This document shows, one piece after another, positions 19,673 through 31,535 of a DNA stretch of 64,000 bases (the stretch's first letter is position 1; each line of letters begins with the position of its first letter). The notes under the pieces were generated by a model, which did no database searches, was not told the DNA's origin, and worked only from the letters and a program-made list of their open reading frames with translations. The translations under genes were made by a program, and so were the position numbers. The stretch is from Corylus avellana (Eukaryota; Streptophyta; Magnoliopsida; Fagales; Betulaceae): positions 22,091,515 through 22,155,514 of the forward strand of contig NC_081543.1 of assembly GCF_901000735.1 (NCBI RefSeq). Reading direction: 5' to 3'.

Positions 19673-21138
19673 TATAACGCCTCGTGAAAATCAATTAACT
19701 GGTAATTGACTCCATGGATTGCCTCCCAACCTTATTCCTCTCAGAACAAGACTTATGGACCTTATCCTCTCCGAAGAGAGACTACAACAAAAGACTTTCA
19801 ACTAAGGGATTGAGATAGCAATAATTTAAAACATAATAACAATAACGAGAGTAAACATAAAGCATCATAACATAACTGGATCTCCGAATGTATCGGTCAA
19901 AGAACAGTCATCAAAATAATAATACATACTACTAGTGATTGTTCTGAAATAGCATCAACACCTAAGCATAACTAAAGATAACACAATCACAATCTCGATC
20001 AACTCCTGACAGGTGGTTCCTCCTGCATCCCACATGGATTTGAGCCACACCGGGTCCAGATCCTCAAAAATGACTTGAATCAAGTCCTTTGCTACCACTA
20101 ATTGGTTCTCCGAATCCATCACCTGCTGGACTAGCTAAGACAACATAGATATTCATAATGAAGGGAAAAAGAATATAAGGGTAAGTCTAAAGACTTAAAT
20201 GAGTAAAAATGCACATGATGCTTATGCCATTTAAGTGATGAATTCAGTTGTTGATAAATCAATGTAGCATTGTGACATGACAATTATCATAGGTGTAATA
20301 TAGATACGATATATGATGTAATTATGGGAATCAGGTGATAGTTCAAACTGTATGGTCTACCCGAGATATTACCCCTTCTCAGCAGGGTTGGTGTTGTCTC
20401 GAGGGACTTGTAATACAATGCCAGTGCTCCGACCATTGTACGCTACCATTCATAACACCAGCATCCCGATCAAGTCTGACCTTGGGTGGCCAACGCTACT
20501 AATAATGTAAGTTCTGTAGTGACCTGCCAATCATGGCTGCGCTGGTCATGAAACAACTATTGGATCCAATGCCCATATAACACATCGACACTTTTGACCA
20601 TAGAGTTAACATGTATAGTAAGCCCCATGGCCGTTATCCTGCACATACTGGTGTACCATGTCATACGATACAATTTGTCTCATCCGTCTTTTACATACAT
20701 GCTCTACAAATCACATAATGTTCAGTATCTTGTTTAAGCAACATATTTTCACCAAAGTAGAGTTCATAGTATATGAAATTGTGTTTCAAGAGAGTTGTAA
20801 AAATGCATGTTTTGTACACAAAATAATCGTGCAATGTGAAAAAAATAATGTCAAGCATCATGTGAGTTTGTACTCACCCGGGTGGTATTCTTCCTCCAAC
20901 AACTCCTCTGATTTGCCTACACTCTCCAAATTTGTGAAAATGCCTATTATCAATTCTACGTTCAAGCTAAAACGAGCCCTAGCCCTAAAACTTTGAAAAC
21001 GGAGTTTGATGTCTTGTTAGTGAACGTCAGGCCAAACTGGGGGAACGTTTGGGATTGAGGCCAAACGTTTGGCTATAACGTTTAGGGCAAAAATCTCATC
21101 TCAACCCAATAGGTTTGTAAACAGTTATAAACAGGTTC
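19673..21138 (-). repeat. LTR-E copy 1, part 1
   Basis: Begins TATAACGCCTCGTG (compare TGTAACGCCTCTAA at 35833) and aligns with LTR-E copy 2 over a long central stretch (CGAGATATTACCCCTTCTCA, TGTAATACAATGCCAGTGCT, CCATTGTACGCTACC, TACCATGTCATACG). It is split by the Harbinger element at the TAA 21139-21141. No primer site is recognisable on its left, so this may be a solo or truncated LTR. Confidence 0.8.
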
Positions 21139-22161
21139 TAAGAGCATGTTTGGGTCTGCGGTTGCAAACCCAGAAAGCGCTTATGATGCCTCAGAAGCCC
21201 GTTTCAGAAAAAATTAGAGTTGTCTGGTAAAATATTTCTAAAGCACTTTGGAGGTTCCAAACGCTCAAAACCACGTTTGGGGCAAAGCTGGAAAACGAGG
21301 CATCTACTCAAATGAACTTTTGGAAGAAAGGCACGCCGCAGTTTTGTGTTTAATGAAATATATACACGGACAAAAATACCTTACAAATTTCATGTACTGA
21401 CAACCATACCCATATATAAACATTACTTTGAACCAAACTTATCATTTTGCCACAGTTGAGAGCCGCTACAGGGAGAGAGACAAGTAGAAGTTCATCTCGT
21501 TCCGGTGAGTTCGTTGGATTTTTGATTATTTTCATCTCTTTCGTTCCAATCTTGACATATATAAAAGAACTAAACATAAGAGAAAGACCTGCACGCAGTC
21601 TGCAGAGAAGAGAATTAGAAAAAATAGAGAGAAAATAGAAAAGAGAGACCTACAGAGAAGATAATTAGAAAAAAAAATAGAGGATAGAAGGGAAAAGAAG
21701 ATAAAGAAGAGATGAAGAGGTTGGAGAGTGATAGATGGCTTTGGGCAGTGTGAAGAGCTGCTCCCGTAGATACAGATTTGTCAATTTTTTCTTTCAAATT
21801 TTTTTCTTTTTTCTTTTCTGAATTGTTTCTAGAATATATGCATTGTTTCTGATGCTAGGAATGTGATAGATGGCTTTGGGCAGTGTGTTGAGCTACTCCC
21901 ACATGGGGTAGATACGGATTTCACAATTTTTTCTTTTCTGAATTGTTTCTAGAATATATGCATTGTTTCTGATGCTAGGAAACAATGCAAGTGTATTAAA
22001 AAATTTCTTTCTCTCTCTCACGTCGTAGAGCCTCTGTTGTGAGATGACAATAACATCCTGGCTATTGTGAGATATGACAAATTTTTTTAAGAATCTCTTT
22101 CACTTTTTCACACCACCGACTCATGCATTGTCCTTTGCAAAACTTGGTTCCACAGCTCATT

Positions 22162-22183
22162 ATATATATATATATATATATGA
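22162..22183. repeat. AT microsatellite
   Basis: An uninterrupted run of AT dinucleotides within the Harbinger element, upstream of ORF1. Confidence 0.8.
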
Positions 22184-22433
22184 AGCTTATGAAGGGGTGA
22201 ATGACAATGGCGTAGGAAAACAATTAATTCGCGTGAATTATTAAATGCCTTTCCTGTTGTAGAAACTTGAATCTATTATTTTTTTGTTGTTACCCTTTTG
22301 TTGGATGGACATGCATATTATTCTTGCAAATATAATTTTTGCATTCTATCAATCAATCGCTTAAAAAAATTTCTAATTTTTAATAGTGTTTAACATACGT
22401 TTTTATTTATAATTTTATCAGCTTATTTATTGT

Positions 22434-23508
22434 GTGACAAACATGAGTAAAAAAGGTCAAAGCAACGTTGCTGCTGCTACTAGAGATACTCAGATAAAGA
22501 AAGTAGTTTGGACTGAAAAAATGCTAGAAGATTATCTTAACATATGTATTACTAAGATTCATGCTAGTAACCGCCCAGAAACACATTTTAATAGGACAGG
22601 ATGGAAAAGTGTGATAAATAAATTTAATGAAAAAACTAGAAAACAATGTTGCTATAAACAACTAAAGAACAAGTGGGATAGTTTGAAAAAAGAGTGGAAC
22701 ATTTGGAAGAGATTGATTGGCAAGGAAACTGGCCTTGGATGAGATCCAGTGAAAAAGACAATTGACGCGACCGATGATTGGTGGGAAAAAAAATTGCAGG
22801 TATTATATTTGTACTTATTTGTTTTTGTTTAAATGATTTAAAAAATGTTTATTATTGATTTTTACATATACCTAAATACATGAAGTTCCAGAAGCAACCA
22901 AGTTTCGCACGACAAGTTTGGCTTATGGTATGAAGGTGGAAATATTATTTAGAGATATAACTGCCACTGGGGAGGGATCTTGGGCACCATACATAGGGTT
23001 GGTTCCTAAAGATATTGGTGTCATAGATAGTGCGGATGTAATGCTTAATGAAGATGACAATGTTGTAGAAGGTTTAGATGTTTTGGATGATGAACCAAAT
23101 CTTAATACACATGGCATTGATGATATTCCTGCTGATTTAGATACATCGGATAAAGGAAATAAGAAGTTTGGTCTTGCGGTTCAATGTAAGAAAAGAAAGA
23201 AAGAAGTTCAAATTGTTAGTCAACATTTGAGTCGTATTTGTGATGTAATAGAAAGTAAGAATACAGTGACATCTAAGAGTTACGATAAACCTGGATGTAA
23301 TATTGAAGAGGTTATGGATGTTGTTCGGGAGATTGTTGAAACAGAAAATGACATTGACATCCTTAAGTTTACAACATGGGTATTTCTTAAGAGAACATAG
23401 AGAGATGTTTGTGACTATTAAAGAGCCATGGTTGCAAATTAACTTTATCAAGCAAATGGGAAATAGAGAAATAATCGTCGTAGCATGGATTAATGTTGTT
23501 ATTTTTTA
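22434..23508 (+). pseudogene. Harbinger ORF1, Myb/SANT-like DNA-binding protein
   Basis: Exon 1 from 22434 has VVWTEKMLEDYLNICITKIH, FNRTGWKSVINKFNEKTRK, QLKNKWDSLKKEWNIWKRLI, the tryptophan-spaced trihelix/Myb pattern of the plant Harbinger ORF1 family. A TGA replaces an expected tryptophan (GLG*DPVKKTIDATDDWW) at about 22741. An intron probably lies between about 22798 and 22880, after which the frame resumes with EATKFRTTSLAYGMKVEILF and runs through an acidic linker and KKRKKEVQIVSQHLSR. A frameshift near 23380 leads to HREMFVTIKEPWLQINFIKQ. ORF1 binds element ends and helps the transposase. Confidence 0.83.
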
Positions 23509-23722
23509 ATGTTGTTTTGTTATGAACTATTTTGAGAAGTTGTAAGGATTTATTTGAATGTTACATTTTTTTTAATGTGTTGATTTGTGTACTAAGGTGA
23601 GTATATTATAATATTTCATAACTACGTAGATAACTACGTAGATATCTCTTTTTCTTATTTTTATGGGTGCTTATATATTTATTTTGTGTTAATTTCTTTA
23701 TTTTTATTTTTCCTTTATAGAC

Positions 23723-24973
23723 ATGAACAATAATGATTATAGCACTCAAGATGATACAAGTGATAGTGATTATGGTGAAGAGGAAAATAAAAATGAAAAT
23801 GATGTTTTTATTCTAGTAGTTGCAGCAGTAGAATTTGTTGAAAACTATTATATGCCATATATTACAAAGGAACCTTGTAGGACCTCTTTTCAAACAGGTT
23901 ATAAGTGGGTTATGGAGATTCTACAAGGTAATCCTGATAGGTGCAAACAAAATTTCATAATGGAAATACACGTATTTCTTTACTCTTGTAAAAGAGTTAA
24001 AGAAAAGATATCATTTAAGAGGTACTAGGAAATTAACTGTTGAAGTGTTGGTGGCTATGTTTTTGAATACTTTAGGCCATCGGTTTGAGAATAGAATAAT
24101 GCAAGAAAGGTTTCAACATTCAGGAGAAACAATTAGTAGACATTTTACTCATGTTTTAATGGCTGTTTCAAGAATGACGATTGACATTATTAATCCTATT
24201 GATTGGGAAATTAGGGATGTTCCAAGCAAAATTCGTGATGATGAGCGGTATTGGCCATACTTCAAAGATTGTATTGGAGCCATTGATGGAACCCATGAGC
24301 TAGTTAAAATTTCTCCATCAAAATAAATACCATATGTTGGTCGAAAAGGGACTCCTACTCAGAATGTTATGGTTGTTTGTGATTTTCGTATGTGTTTCAC
24401 CTTTGTTTGGGCTGGATGGGAAGGTACTGCACATGATACACGTATTTTTTTGGAAGCTGTTCGAAAGGAAGAATTACGATTTCCACACCCACCTAGTGGT
24501 TTGTATTTAATAAAAATAACAATTATGAATTATACATGAAAAAAATATACATTTTAATATTTTTTATGACTGTTATTCGTATAGTTTTTGCAGGAAAGTA
24601 TTACTTCGTAGACGCAGGATATCCTCACATGAAGGGATACATGGGGCCATATAAAAGGGAGCGGTATCATCTACCAGACTTTCGTCGCGGAAGCCAACCG
24701 AGAGGTATGCATGAAATTTTTAATCATGCACATTCATCACTTAGATGCACTATTGAAAGAACATTTGGAGTTTGGAAAAATAAATGGAAGTTATTGCATT
24801 GCATGTCAAATTTTCCTTATGATAAACAAGTGAAAATTGTGGTGGCGTCTATGGCTCTTCATAACTTCATTAGGAAGCATGCAATAAAGGATGCTGAGTT
24901 CCAACCATATGATGATGAGGAGGATTTACTACTTACTGGCTGTATAGGCGATGGCGAAGCACAAGATGAGTAA
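23723..24973 (+). pseudogene. PIF/Harbinger DDE transposase (HARBI1 type)
   Basis: Acidic N-terminus, then RTSFQTGYKWVMEILQGNP, a one-base shift near 24010, RKLTVEVLVAMFLNTLGHR and RFQHSGETISRHFTHVLMAV. The catalytic core shows all three acidic residues in their usual settings: IGAIDGTH, GTAHDTRIFLEA and CTIERTFGVWKNKWKLL. A TAA falls between the first and second (PSK*IPYVGRKGTPTQNVMV). An intron of 95 bp fits 24499-24593 (GTTTGT...TTTGCAG), joining PSG to KYYFVDAGYPHMKGYMGPY. Only one shift and one stop are seen, so decay is recent. The enzyme cuts and inserts at TWA. Confidence 0.9.
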
Positions 24974-25656
24974 AACATACAACAATTAGAGACATCTAAT
25001 GAAAATTATATGAACATTGAACGTGATCATATTGCTAATCTACTTATGACCTGTTAATGTTCTTTTATTTATTATTTATTTATTTATGTTGTTTTGTTAT
25101 AAACTATTTAAAATGTTGTAAGGATCTTCTTGAATGTTGTTCTTTCTTATGTGTTAAGGACTTTAAATACTTTAAAAAAAGAAAGAAAGAAAATGATTGA
25201 CATCACTTTTTATTACATATAAGTACAAAAGAAATAAAATGTTGACGTTTTGTTACATAAACCATTACAAAATAATTTTTACTTGTGAAAACTAACATTA
25301 ACCATTTTTATATAAAAAGGTTGGTATAAATTGAAAAAAAAAATTAATTAATTACCAGCCTTAGGCCTATATTGTCATTATCGACATATAATGATTTCAC
25401 GTAAAATGACCTATATTTGGTGTCACGTAATGATTTTTTTTTTAGCTTATACTAAAAAAATTATTACATGTCCTTTATTGTCATTTTTGCAAATGAAAGC
25501 ATTTTTTTAGTTTTGTTACCAAACATTAGTAACATCAAAAAAGCACTTAAAACATGCAGTTACCAAACATGTAAACAGCTTTTCATTAACAGCACTTTTG
25601 ACAAAAGCTCACAGAAAAAAGCTTTATTTTCCACCGCAATCCCAAACAGGCTCTAA

Positions 25657-26060
25657 GGTTACAAGAAAGATTTCTAGCATACTCTATCTCAAAATAACAT
25701 CACCATGCAATAATAAATACGCTAAATGATAACAAAATGCTAAATCATAATTAAAATGTATAAGGACAATATAACCTCAAAAACTATAACCAAGCTTATG
25801 GAATACTATCTAAATAGAATAACAACTAAGTAAAACACGAATTAGGACAAGAAGGTTACCTCTCTTGAGCAAAACTTCCAAGAAAAGCTCTCCTTCTTCT
25901 CTCAAACTAACCAATCACTCAAGCTAAGTTTCTCTAGGGCTCAGAAGGCATAATGGTGTTTAGAAGGGCATGGAAGAGGGTATATATAGGTTTAGAAAAG
26001 CTGAGAGTGCTGCTCTGACAGTCTGGAGTGCAGCGAACGTTTGGTGTACTGTGTGTAGAG
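25657..26060 (-). repeat. LTR-E copy 1, part 2
   Basis: Continues LTR-E after the Harbinger insertion. Includes a TATA-like GTATATATAGG (25978-25988; sense CCTATATATAC) preceded in sense by GCGAACGTTTGG. The end of the LTR is not seen. Sequence changes near 26060 to the GA-rich segment. Confidence 0.6.
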
Positions 26061-27853
26061 TGTTTCAAAGTTGTAGGTGTATATATACCTGATCGGAGAA
26101 ACTGAGGCTAAAGAATCGCCAGAGACAGAGACGGCGATGGTGAACTGAGCTAGTGAGAGAGAGCGAGCTGTGAGAGAGAGAGAGCGAGCTAGTGAGAGAG
26201 AGAACGAGTGAGAAGGGCCGATGAGCAAGTGAGAGAGTGAGAAAGAGAACGAGTGAGAAGGGCCGGTGAGCGAGTGAGAGAGTGAGTGTGAGACGGAGCG
26301 GGGGAGGGCGACGGTGATGGTAGAGAGATTGACTAGCCGGCGGTGAAAAAAACAGAGAGAAAAGGAGTTGGGGTTCTGTGTGTGTGGGAGGAGGAAGAAG
26401 GAGAAGGAGGGAAAGAAAAGAAAAAAGAAGAAAATTAAAGGGACGCAGCTGGCAGATGCGGTTTACTGATGTGTCCACATGTGGCACTTCAAAAAATTCT
26501 TGACGTGCCACATGTGACACGTCAAGAATTCTTGACATGCCACATGTGACATGTCAATATATAAAAATTTGAAAATCTTCTTAATATATATTTTCCTAAT
26601 TAATAAACACCAACTAGTTAGTGTTTATAAGAAAAAAAAAATGATATGATCAATTTTTTTTTTATAAATACTATATACTAAAGAGTAAGAGAACACATAT
26701 ATGTATTAATAATGGTTACTTAAAATAATAACTAATTAAATATTTAATTTCGAAAAAAAATAAATAAAATGGCTCTTAAATCACTTGATTTTTTGATACT
26801 CTAGAATATACATATATGTATACATATATACGTATATTAATACTCTAGAATATATGTATATTAGTACTCTAGAATATTAATGCTAATTAAAACCAACCTT
26901 TTTAATTTTATAGTTATCTGTTAATAAATTTTTTTAAAAAAATAAATTGAAGACTACAAATTAATCACTAAGCATCATTAAATATTGTACATAATAATAA
27001 ATATATGTATTTGAATTGTCACGGAATTGCATTACTAAGTATTAATCTTATACATTTACAAATATTACTCGTTATACATATACCTATATATATAGGTATT
27101 CATTGGTTGATAGTAAACATTATCAATATTGTCAAGTTTTCATATCGTGAAAGCCTTGCATAACAATTAATTATACACCTTATTATAATTATAAGCCTAT
27201 AATTCAAACCCATTACAATTTTATAAAATTCTTGTAGTGCTTCAAGAATTTTATTAAATTTTAATGGCTTGAATGTATCTCTTACAGAAAGAACCTAATT
27301 AATTAGTTTGTATTGAATTTAAGTTGTAGAAACTAATTACGAGTTTAGTAAAACCCTAAACTACAATGATATAAACCTATTAAATTTTGTTTCCTAATAT
27401 TTTTTTTAAACATATAATTAATATTATTAATTAATCAATAAATCATTGACGTGGCATTCTGACACGTCAATAACTATTGACGTGTCAAAATGGTACGTCA
27501 ATACGTCAATAACTATTGACGTGTCAACATGGCACGTCAATAACTATTGATGTGTCAAAATGGCATGTCAATAATTATTGACATGTGATATTTTGCCACA
27601 TCACTAATCTATATAATTTAAATATAACTTTTTTAAATTAAATTGAATTTAAATTTAGCAATGTGGCAATCTTTGACACATTGCAATTTATTGATGTGTG
27701 CAATGTGCCACGTCACTAATTAGTGATGTGACAAATTTAATACATCAATAAAGATTTTATTGACGTGGCACTTTTTGCCATGTCACTAATTAGTGACGTG
27801 GCAAAAAGTGGGTTACTGTAGACAGGTCAAAAAACCCCATTTTTTTTGTAGTG
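26061..27853. mobile_element. CACTA-like element terminus with subterminal repeats
   Basis: Right end on the plus strand reads CCCCATTTTTTTTGTAGTG, the inverse of CACTACAAAAAAAATGGGG, the En/Spm (CACTA) terminus style. Inside it, 27440-27790 contains more than ten direct and inverted copies of TTGACGTGTCAAAATGGCAC-like units. A second cluster (TTGACGTGCCACATGTGACA and its inverse) lies at 26480-26560. The region between is AT-rich without coding potential. No left CACTA end is found, so the element is truncated, or the left part is the GA-rich segment. LTR-C copies also begin TGTWGTG, so the last 7 bases could belong to either. Confidence 0.55.
26155..26300. repeat. GA-rich low-complexity tract
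   Basis: GAGAGAGAGCGAGCTGTGAG-type imperfect repeats with a longer unit containing GAGTGAGAAGGGCCGRTGAGC. It creates long serine/leucine-rich frames on the minus strand that are not genes. Confidence 0.75.
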
Positions 27854-29182
27854 TGGGTTTTAATGTTACTCGCAAATGCACGAGTCGTTTGTAATATAGC
27901 TTTTGCAAGTGTGAGGTCAAATCCATAAGGAATTGTGTTCGTGTAAATAAATTTATATCTAAACTAATCCTATTTTAACTTAGTTACAAAATTTTGTGTA
28001 AGTTGAATTGAAAACATAAATTGAAGTAAAATAAAATTAAACAATGGATAAAATACTAAGGTATTGGAATTAAGCCTCACAAACTCATAGCAACAACTTT
28101 CACGTTCATCAATATTTTTTGACGTTTTAAATGACACATTTTATGTATGTTCTATTTTTGCAAAACAAATGTATCAAAACATCCAAAGTATCCGTTCTTT
28201 TTACAAATCATAAAGGATATCCGATTTAGTTCAAATCATCCAATGTATCTGTGCTTTACACAAACACAAGGGATATCCAAATTAAACCAAAAGATCCAAT
28301 GTATCCTTTGAACAGAAGACAATGGATATCCAATATTTAAGCAAATAAACCAAGCAATTAATTAGAAGTGATCAACAATTAATTGAAATAGAAATAGAAC
28401 AATGAGAAATATAATTCATATAACTGGAAAAGTATCAATTCACATGAAAGTTATCAGTTGCTAATCATTTGTAAGGCTTCATCCTCAACCTTAGTTGGAG
28501 GTTTAGCCTCTCATGAAAATGAAAGAGAATACAACAATGTAGGAATTCATAGAGGTTTAGAGGCTTACAAGGAGAAAATTCCAATTGAAACCACCAAAAA
28601 CACTACAAAACCCTAGCCTTTTTGCTCCTATTCTCTCCAAAAATCGTCCCTAGCAGCCCCTAGGACGGCCTCCATATGACGGCCTCCGTTTCCTTTGAAC
28701 ATTGTGATATTTATAAGCTAATTTTAGCATTTTGGATCTTCCAGGTCAGCCAAGTGCGCTCGATCACACACAAGGTACGCTCTATCGCACTCGGGCATCA
28801 GGTCTCCTGCAGCGTAATGCTTGGGCATTGTTGGCTTGATGTTGGGAACGAGTGCACTTGATCCCAGGACGGGTGCGCTCGAATGCACTCGTCCATGAGT
28901 TCCTCTTAAGTGGCGCAATTGCGATCGTGTGCTGCTGTGCCCATACTCGAGCATAGGACTATTTGGCTTGAGCGCAGATGTGCTTGAGGGCCAGTGTGTG
29001 CGCTCGATCGTGCCCTTCTAGAAATGCTATTTTCTCAAATTGCTTGCATCTTTCACATTAAGACCCCAGTTTTTCCTTAGCAACCTAACCAAAACTTGCA
29101 CAAAACATCATACTAAGACACAACTAAAGGCTTAACAAATGTAAATTAAGGGGCTCAAATATGCAATATTTGGCACTCAACA
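27854..29182 (-). repeat. LTR-C copy 2
   Basis: Starts GGGTTTTAATGTTACTCGC, with GTGAGGTCAAATCCATAAGG, and ends ATATTTGGCACTCAACA. It carries alternating GGATATCC and CAATGTATCC repeats at 28180-28340, a TATA-like TTTATAAGC (sense GCTTATAAATATC) near 28705-28717, and a dense CpG-motif cluster at 28752-29013. It abuts the CACTA-like terminus on the left. No flanking duplication is recognised. Confidence 0.8.
28752..29013 (-). promoter_or_regulatory. CpG-rich motif cluster in U3 of LTR-C
   Basis: Copies include GTGCGCTCGATCACACAC, CGCTCTATCGCACTCGGG, GTGCGCTCGAATGCACTCG, ACTCGAGCATAGG and TGTGCGCTCGATCGTGCCC. It is immediately upstream of the TATA-like box in sense. Several copies differ by C-to-T or G-to-A at CpG, as expected from methylated-cytosine decay. 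Confidence 0.55.
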
Positions 29183-29835
29183 ACAACCAACATACATAAA
29201 CTAAAAATCTCTAAATTAAGATAGAATCAAACCATTGTGCTTGGATAGGGTTACATCAATACCCCACAAGGATTTTAGCCGCTCATGACTTTGCTACAAT
29301 GGCCTGCTACTATGATCTACTTCCCTTCAACTCTTCAAGCCTTGAGAAAGTATTTATTGAATTTTTACTCTCGGTAGCTGTGTGTCTTGCTTCAATGGTT
29401 AGAGGCCTATTTATAGGGAGTAGGAGAACCCTAAAAATCCTAGAAACCCTAGGAAAACCATAGGTCAGTCTCCCAGTCCAAGTGGGAGACTGAAATCCTA
29501 CTCCAAGGTGGAAAAGGACTTCTGCCATGTGCTGGACGCTCATGTGTGCTCGAGCCCAGGGAGGTGTGCGCTTAAGCTTAGCTGGTGATGCGCTCTATCG
29601 TAGGTGCAATCGAGCCCAAGGACTTCGGCGCTCGAGCCTAAGTGCTGCTGCTCAATCCCAGATCTTCAGAGTGCTTCCAAATTGTCCTTAAGACCAATTT
29701 CCTATGGAGTTTATTGCATCTTGCGTTAAAAACCCTGAAACACAGAAACAACACAAAATCAAACAAATAACAATGCTAAGGAATTAACATATGGGAGCTT
29801 AAGGGGCTTGAATGTGCAACATTTAGCGCTTATCA
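29183..29835 (-). repeat. LTR-A fragment (U3 and promoter half)
   Basis: Matches LTR-A from ACATACATAAACTAAAAATC to AGCGCTTATCA, including CAAACCATTGTGCTTGGATA and a TATA box at 29407-29416. The R/U5 half is absent. It has a motif cluster at about 29540-29640 (TGTGCTCGAGCCCAGG, GCGCTCTATCG). Confidence 0.82.
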
Positions 29836-30645
29836 AAGTAATTATTCAAAGAATTGAAGAAAAAAAAAAATCTGAAATGAGTAATATAAGGTAGTTTCGT
29901 TGATTATATTAATTTTTGTTAGTTTTTAGGTTGGCTAATTCGGTGTCAAAAAGTGTAATTTCTTCTCGGTTGAAGCTTTGTTTGCAAGAGCGTTCACTGG
30001 CATCCAAACGGCTGCATTACATATAAAAACCGAAGAGCTCCATTCGCTGCATGTTTAAATGTTCTTACTTCAATTTAATTAATGAGATGAGTCCTAGATA
30101 TGGGTTCAATCATGTTTTTCTCATGATTGAAATAATCACCATTTTGGATTTTCATCTTAAAGATATTAAAATTGCGTATCCATTGTGATTTGTTTTATAA
30201 ATGGATACATTGGATGATTTTATTTTATTCTTTTAAGCAAAGAACATGCATGAGATTTTTATAGCGCTTTAATGAGAATATTATCCATAACAATTTTGGT
30301 AGAGATCAAGATTGTTATGAAGAAAGTTTCAAAAAATAAATAAATAAATAAATAATGACCATAAATATATGTTGCTATGAATTTTTGAGTGTGGACTTTA
30401 AAACCTTAGTGCTTTGTCACTTGGTAAATTTCATCTGTTTGATTATTTTGGTTTTATGATCAATTCTAGTTTAATTTAAAATCTCCCATTTTTCTGACTA
30501 TATTAAGATTTAATTGGTTTAGATCTATTTGGTTTTCATAAATTAATTCAATTCCCTGTGGGTTCAACCTTGCACTTACAAACCTATACTGCAAAACGAT
30601 TTGTACACTTGCGAGTACATTAAAATAATTCACAACAACAACACA
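29836..30645 (+). repeat. LTR-C-like fragment, plus orientation
   Basis: Contains GGATACATTGGATGATTTT, CAATTCCCTGTGGGTTCAAC and CACTTGCGAGTACATTAAAA near its end, as at the end of the plus-strand LTR-C at 12202-13536. A TATA-like CATATAAAAACC lies near 30020. The start is not identified. Contains a TAAA microsatellite near 30336-30355. Confidence 0.6.
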
Positions 30646-31014
30646 GCATCTTTTTCTTGAATTGTGACAAAGACCATCCCTAAGAGCATCCTCAATGAGC
30701 TCTTTAAAATTTCTCCAAATTTTAGCTAAAAAAATTTCTTTTACAAATTTAGTTAGCCACTTCTCAAAGCACCACACAACAAACTCTCTAAATATCTCCT
30801 TACTTAAACTAAATATTTTTTTTATTATTAGTTTTAGAGTAACCACTTCCAACCACTCCACATCTAAAAAAAAACCAACAAGTTCCCCAATTTGCGTGTT
30901 TCCAACCAACGTAGAACTAAAAGTGCCAAAAACATCCTGGAACTATCTTTATAGACCTAAACAAATTAAATTACCCAAAGCATGCTCTTTGTCTATAGGC
31001 AAAACAATCCTTGT
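30646..31014. other. AT-rich segment with MITE-like end
   Basis: TAAGAGCATCCTCAATGAGC followed by TTTAAAATTTCTCC and TTTTAGCTAAA resembles the end of widespread plant MITEs that begin GAGCATC. No matching inverted end was found, so it is a fragment. The minus-strand open frame at 30466-30909 has no recognisable domain. Confidence 0.35.
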
Positions 31015-31535
31015 TGTTGTGAGTTTTAAATGTTACTCACAAGTGCACAAGTCGTTGGCAATATAGCTTTTGCAAGTGCGAGGTCAATTCCCTAGTGAAT
31101 TGTGTTTTTGAAAACAATTTTTATCTAAACTAATTAAATCCTAACCTAGTTCCAAAAGATTTTTTATTTTGAAAATAAACAAACATAAACTAAATAAAAT
31201 AAAGAAATAATCAACTAAGAAAGTACTAAGGTTGTAGAATCCACATTCACCAAATCAAAACAACACATTCGATATTCATCAATATTGTCTAAAGTTCTCA
31301 CAAATGATATCCTATGTATGTTTACTATGCTTTAGAAATTAATTAAAGTATCTAATGCATCCATCCATTACACAAATCACAAAAGATATTTGGATTAAAC
31401 CAAATCATCAATTGTATCCGTAAGATAAATCACAAAAGATATCCAATTTTATTTTGATAAATAAAGATCTAAGCAAAACAATTAAATGAAACTCTCCTAA
31501 ATCATCACATGTATCCGTAAATCACAATAGATATT
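31015..31535 (-). repeat. LTR-C copy 4, part 1
   Basis: Starts TGTTGTGAGTTTTAAATG, followed by TTACTCACAAGTGCACAAG and GTGCGAGGTCAATTCCCTAG, then GGATACAT / GATATCC-type repeats. Interrupted at 31536 by an LTR-A; resumes at 33972. Confidence 0.8.

Larger units (their letters stand above)
21142..25653 (+). mobile_element. PIF/Harbinger transposon with ORF1 and transposase, 4.5 kb
   Basis: Terminal inverted repeats GAGCATGTTTGGGTCTGCGG and the inverted match of CCGCAATCCCAAACAGGCTC, flanked by TAA on both sides (21139-21141, 25654-25656). Both genes of an autonomous element are present on the plus strand: a Myb/SANT-like ORF1 and a DDE transposase. Each carries a few stops or shifts, so this copy is probably just past autonomy. 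It sits inside an LTR-E, which resumes at 25657. Confidence 0.94.

Noticed and set aside
23801..24028. Separate small gene before the Harbinger transposase
   Set aside because: Its sequence is the normal N-terminus of the transposase, separated only by a one-base shift.
26065..26538. 157-codon minus-strand frame rich in Leu, Ser and Arg
   Set aside because: It is the complement of a GA-rich low-complexity tract; composition explains the open frame and no domain is present.
30466..30909. 147-codon minus-strand ORF
   Set aside because: AT-rich, spans an LTR-C-like end and a MITE-like fragment, with no domain.
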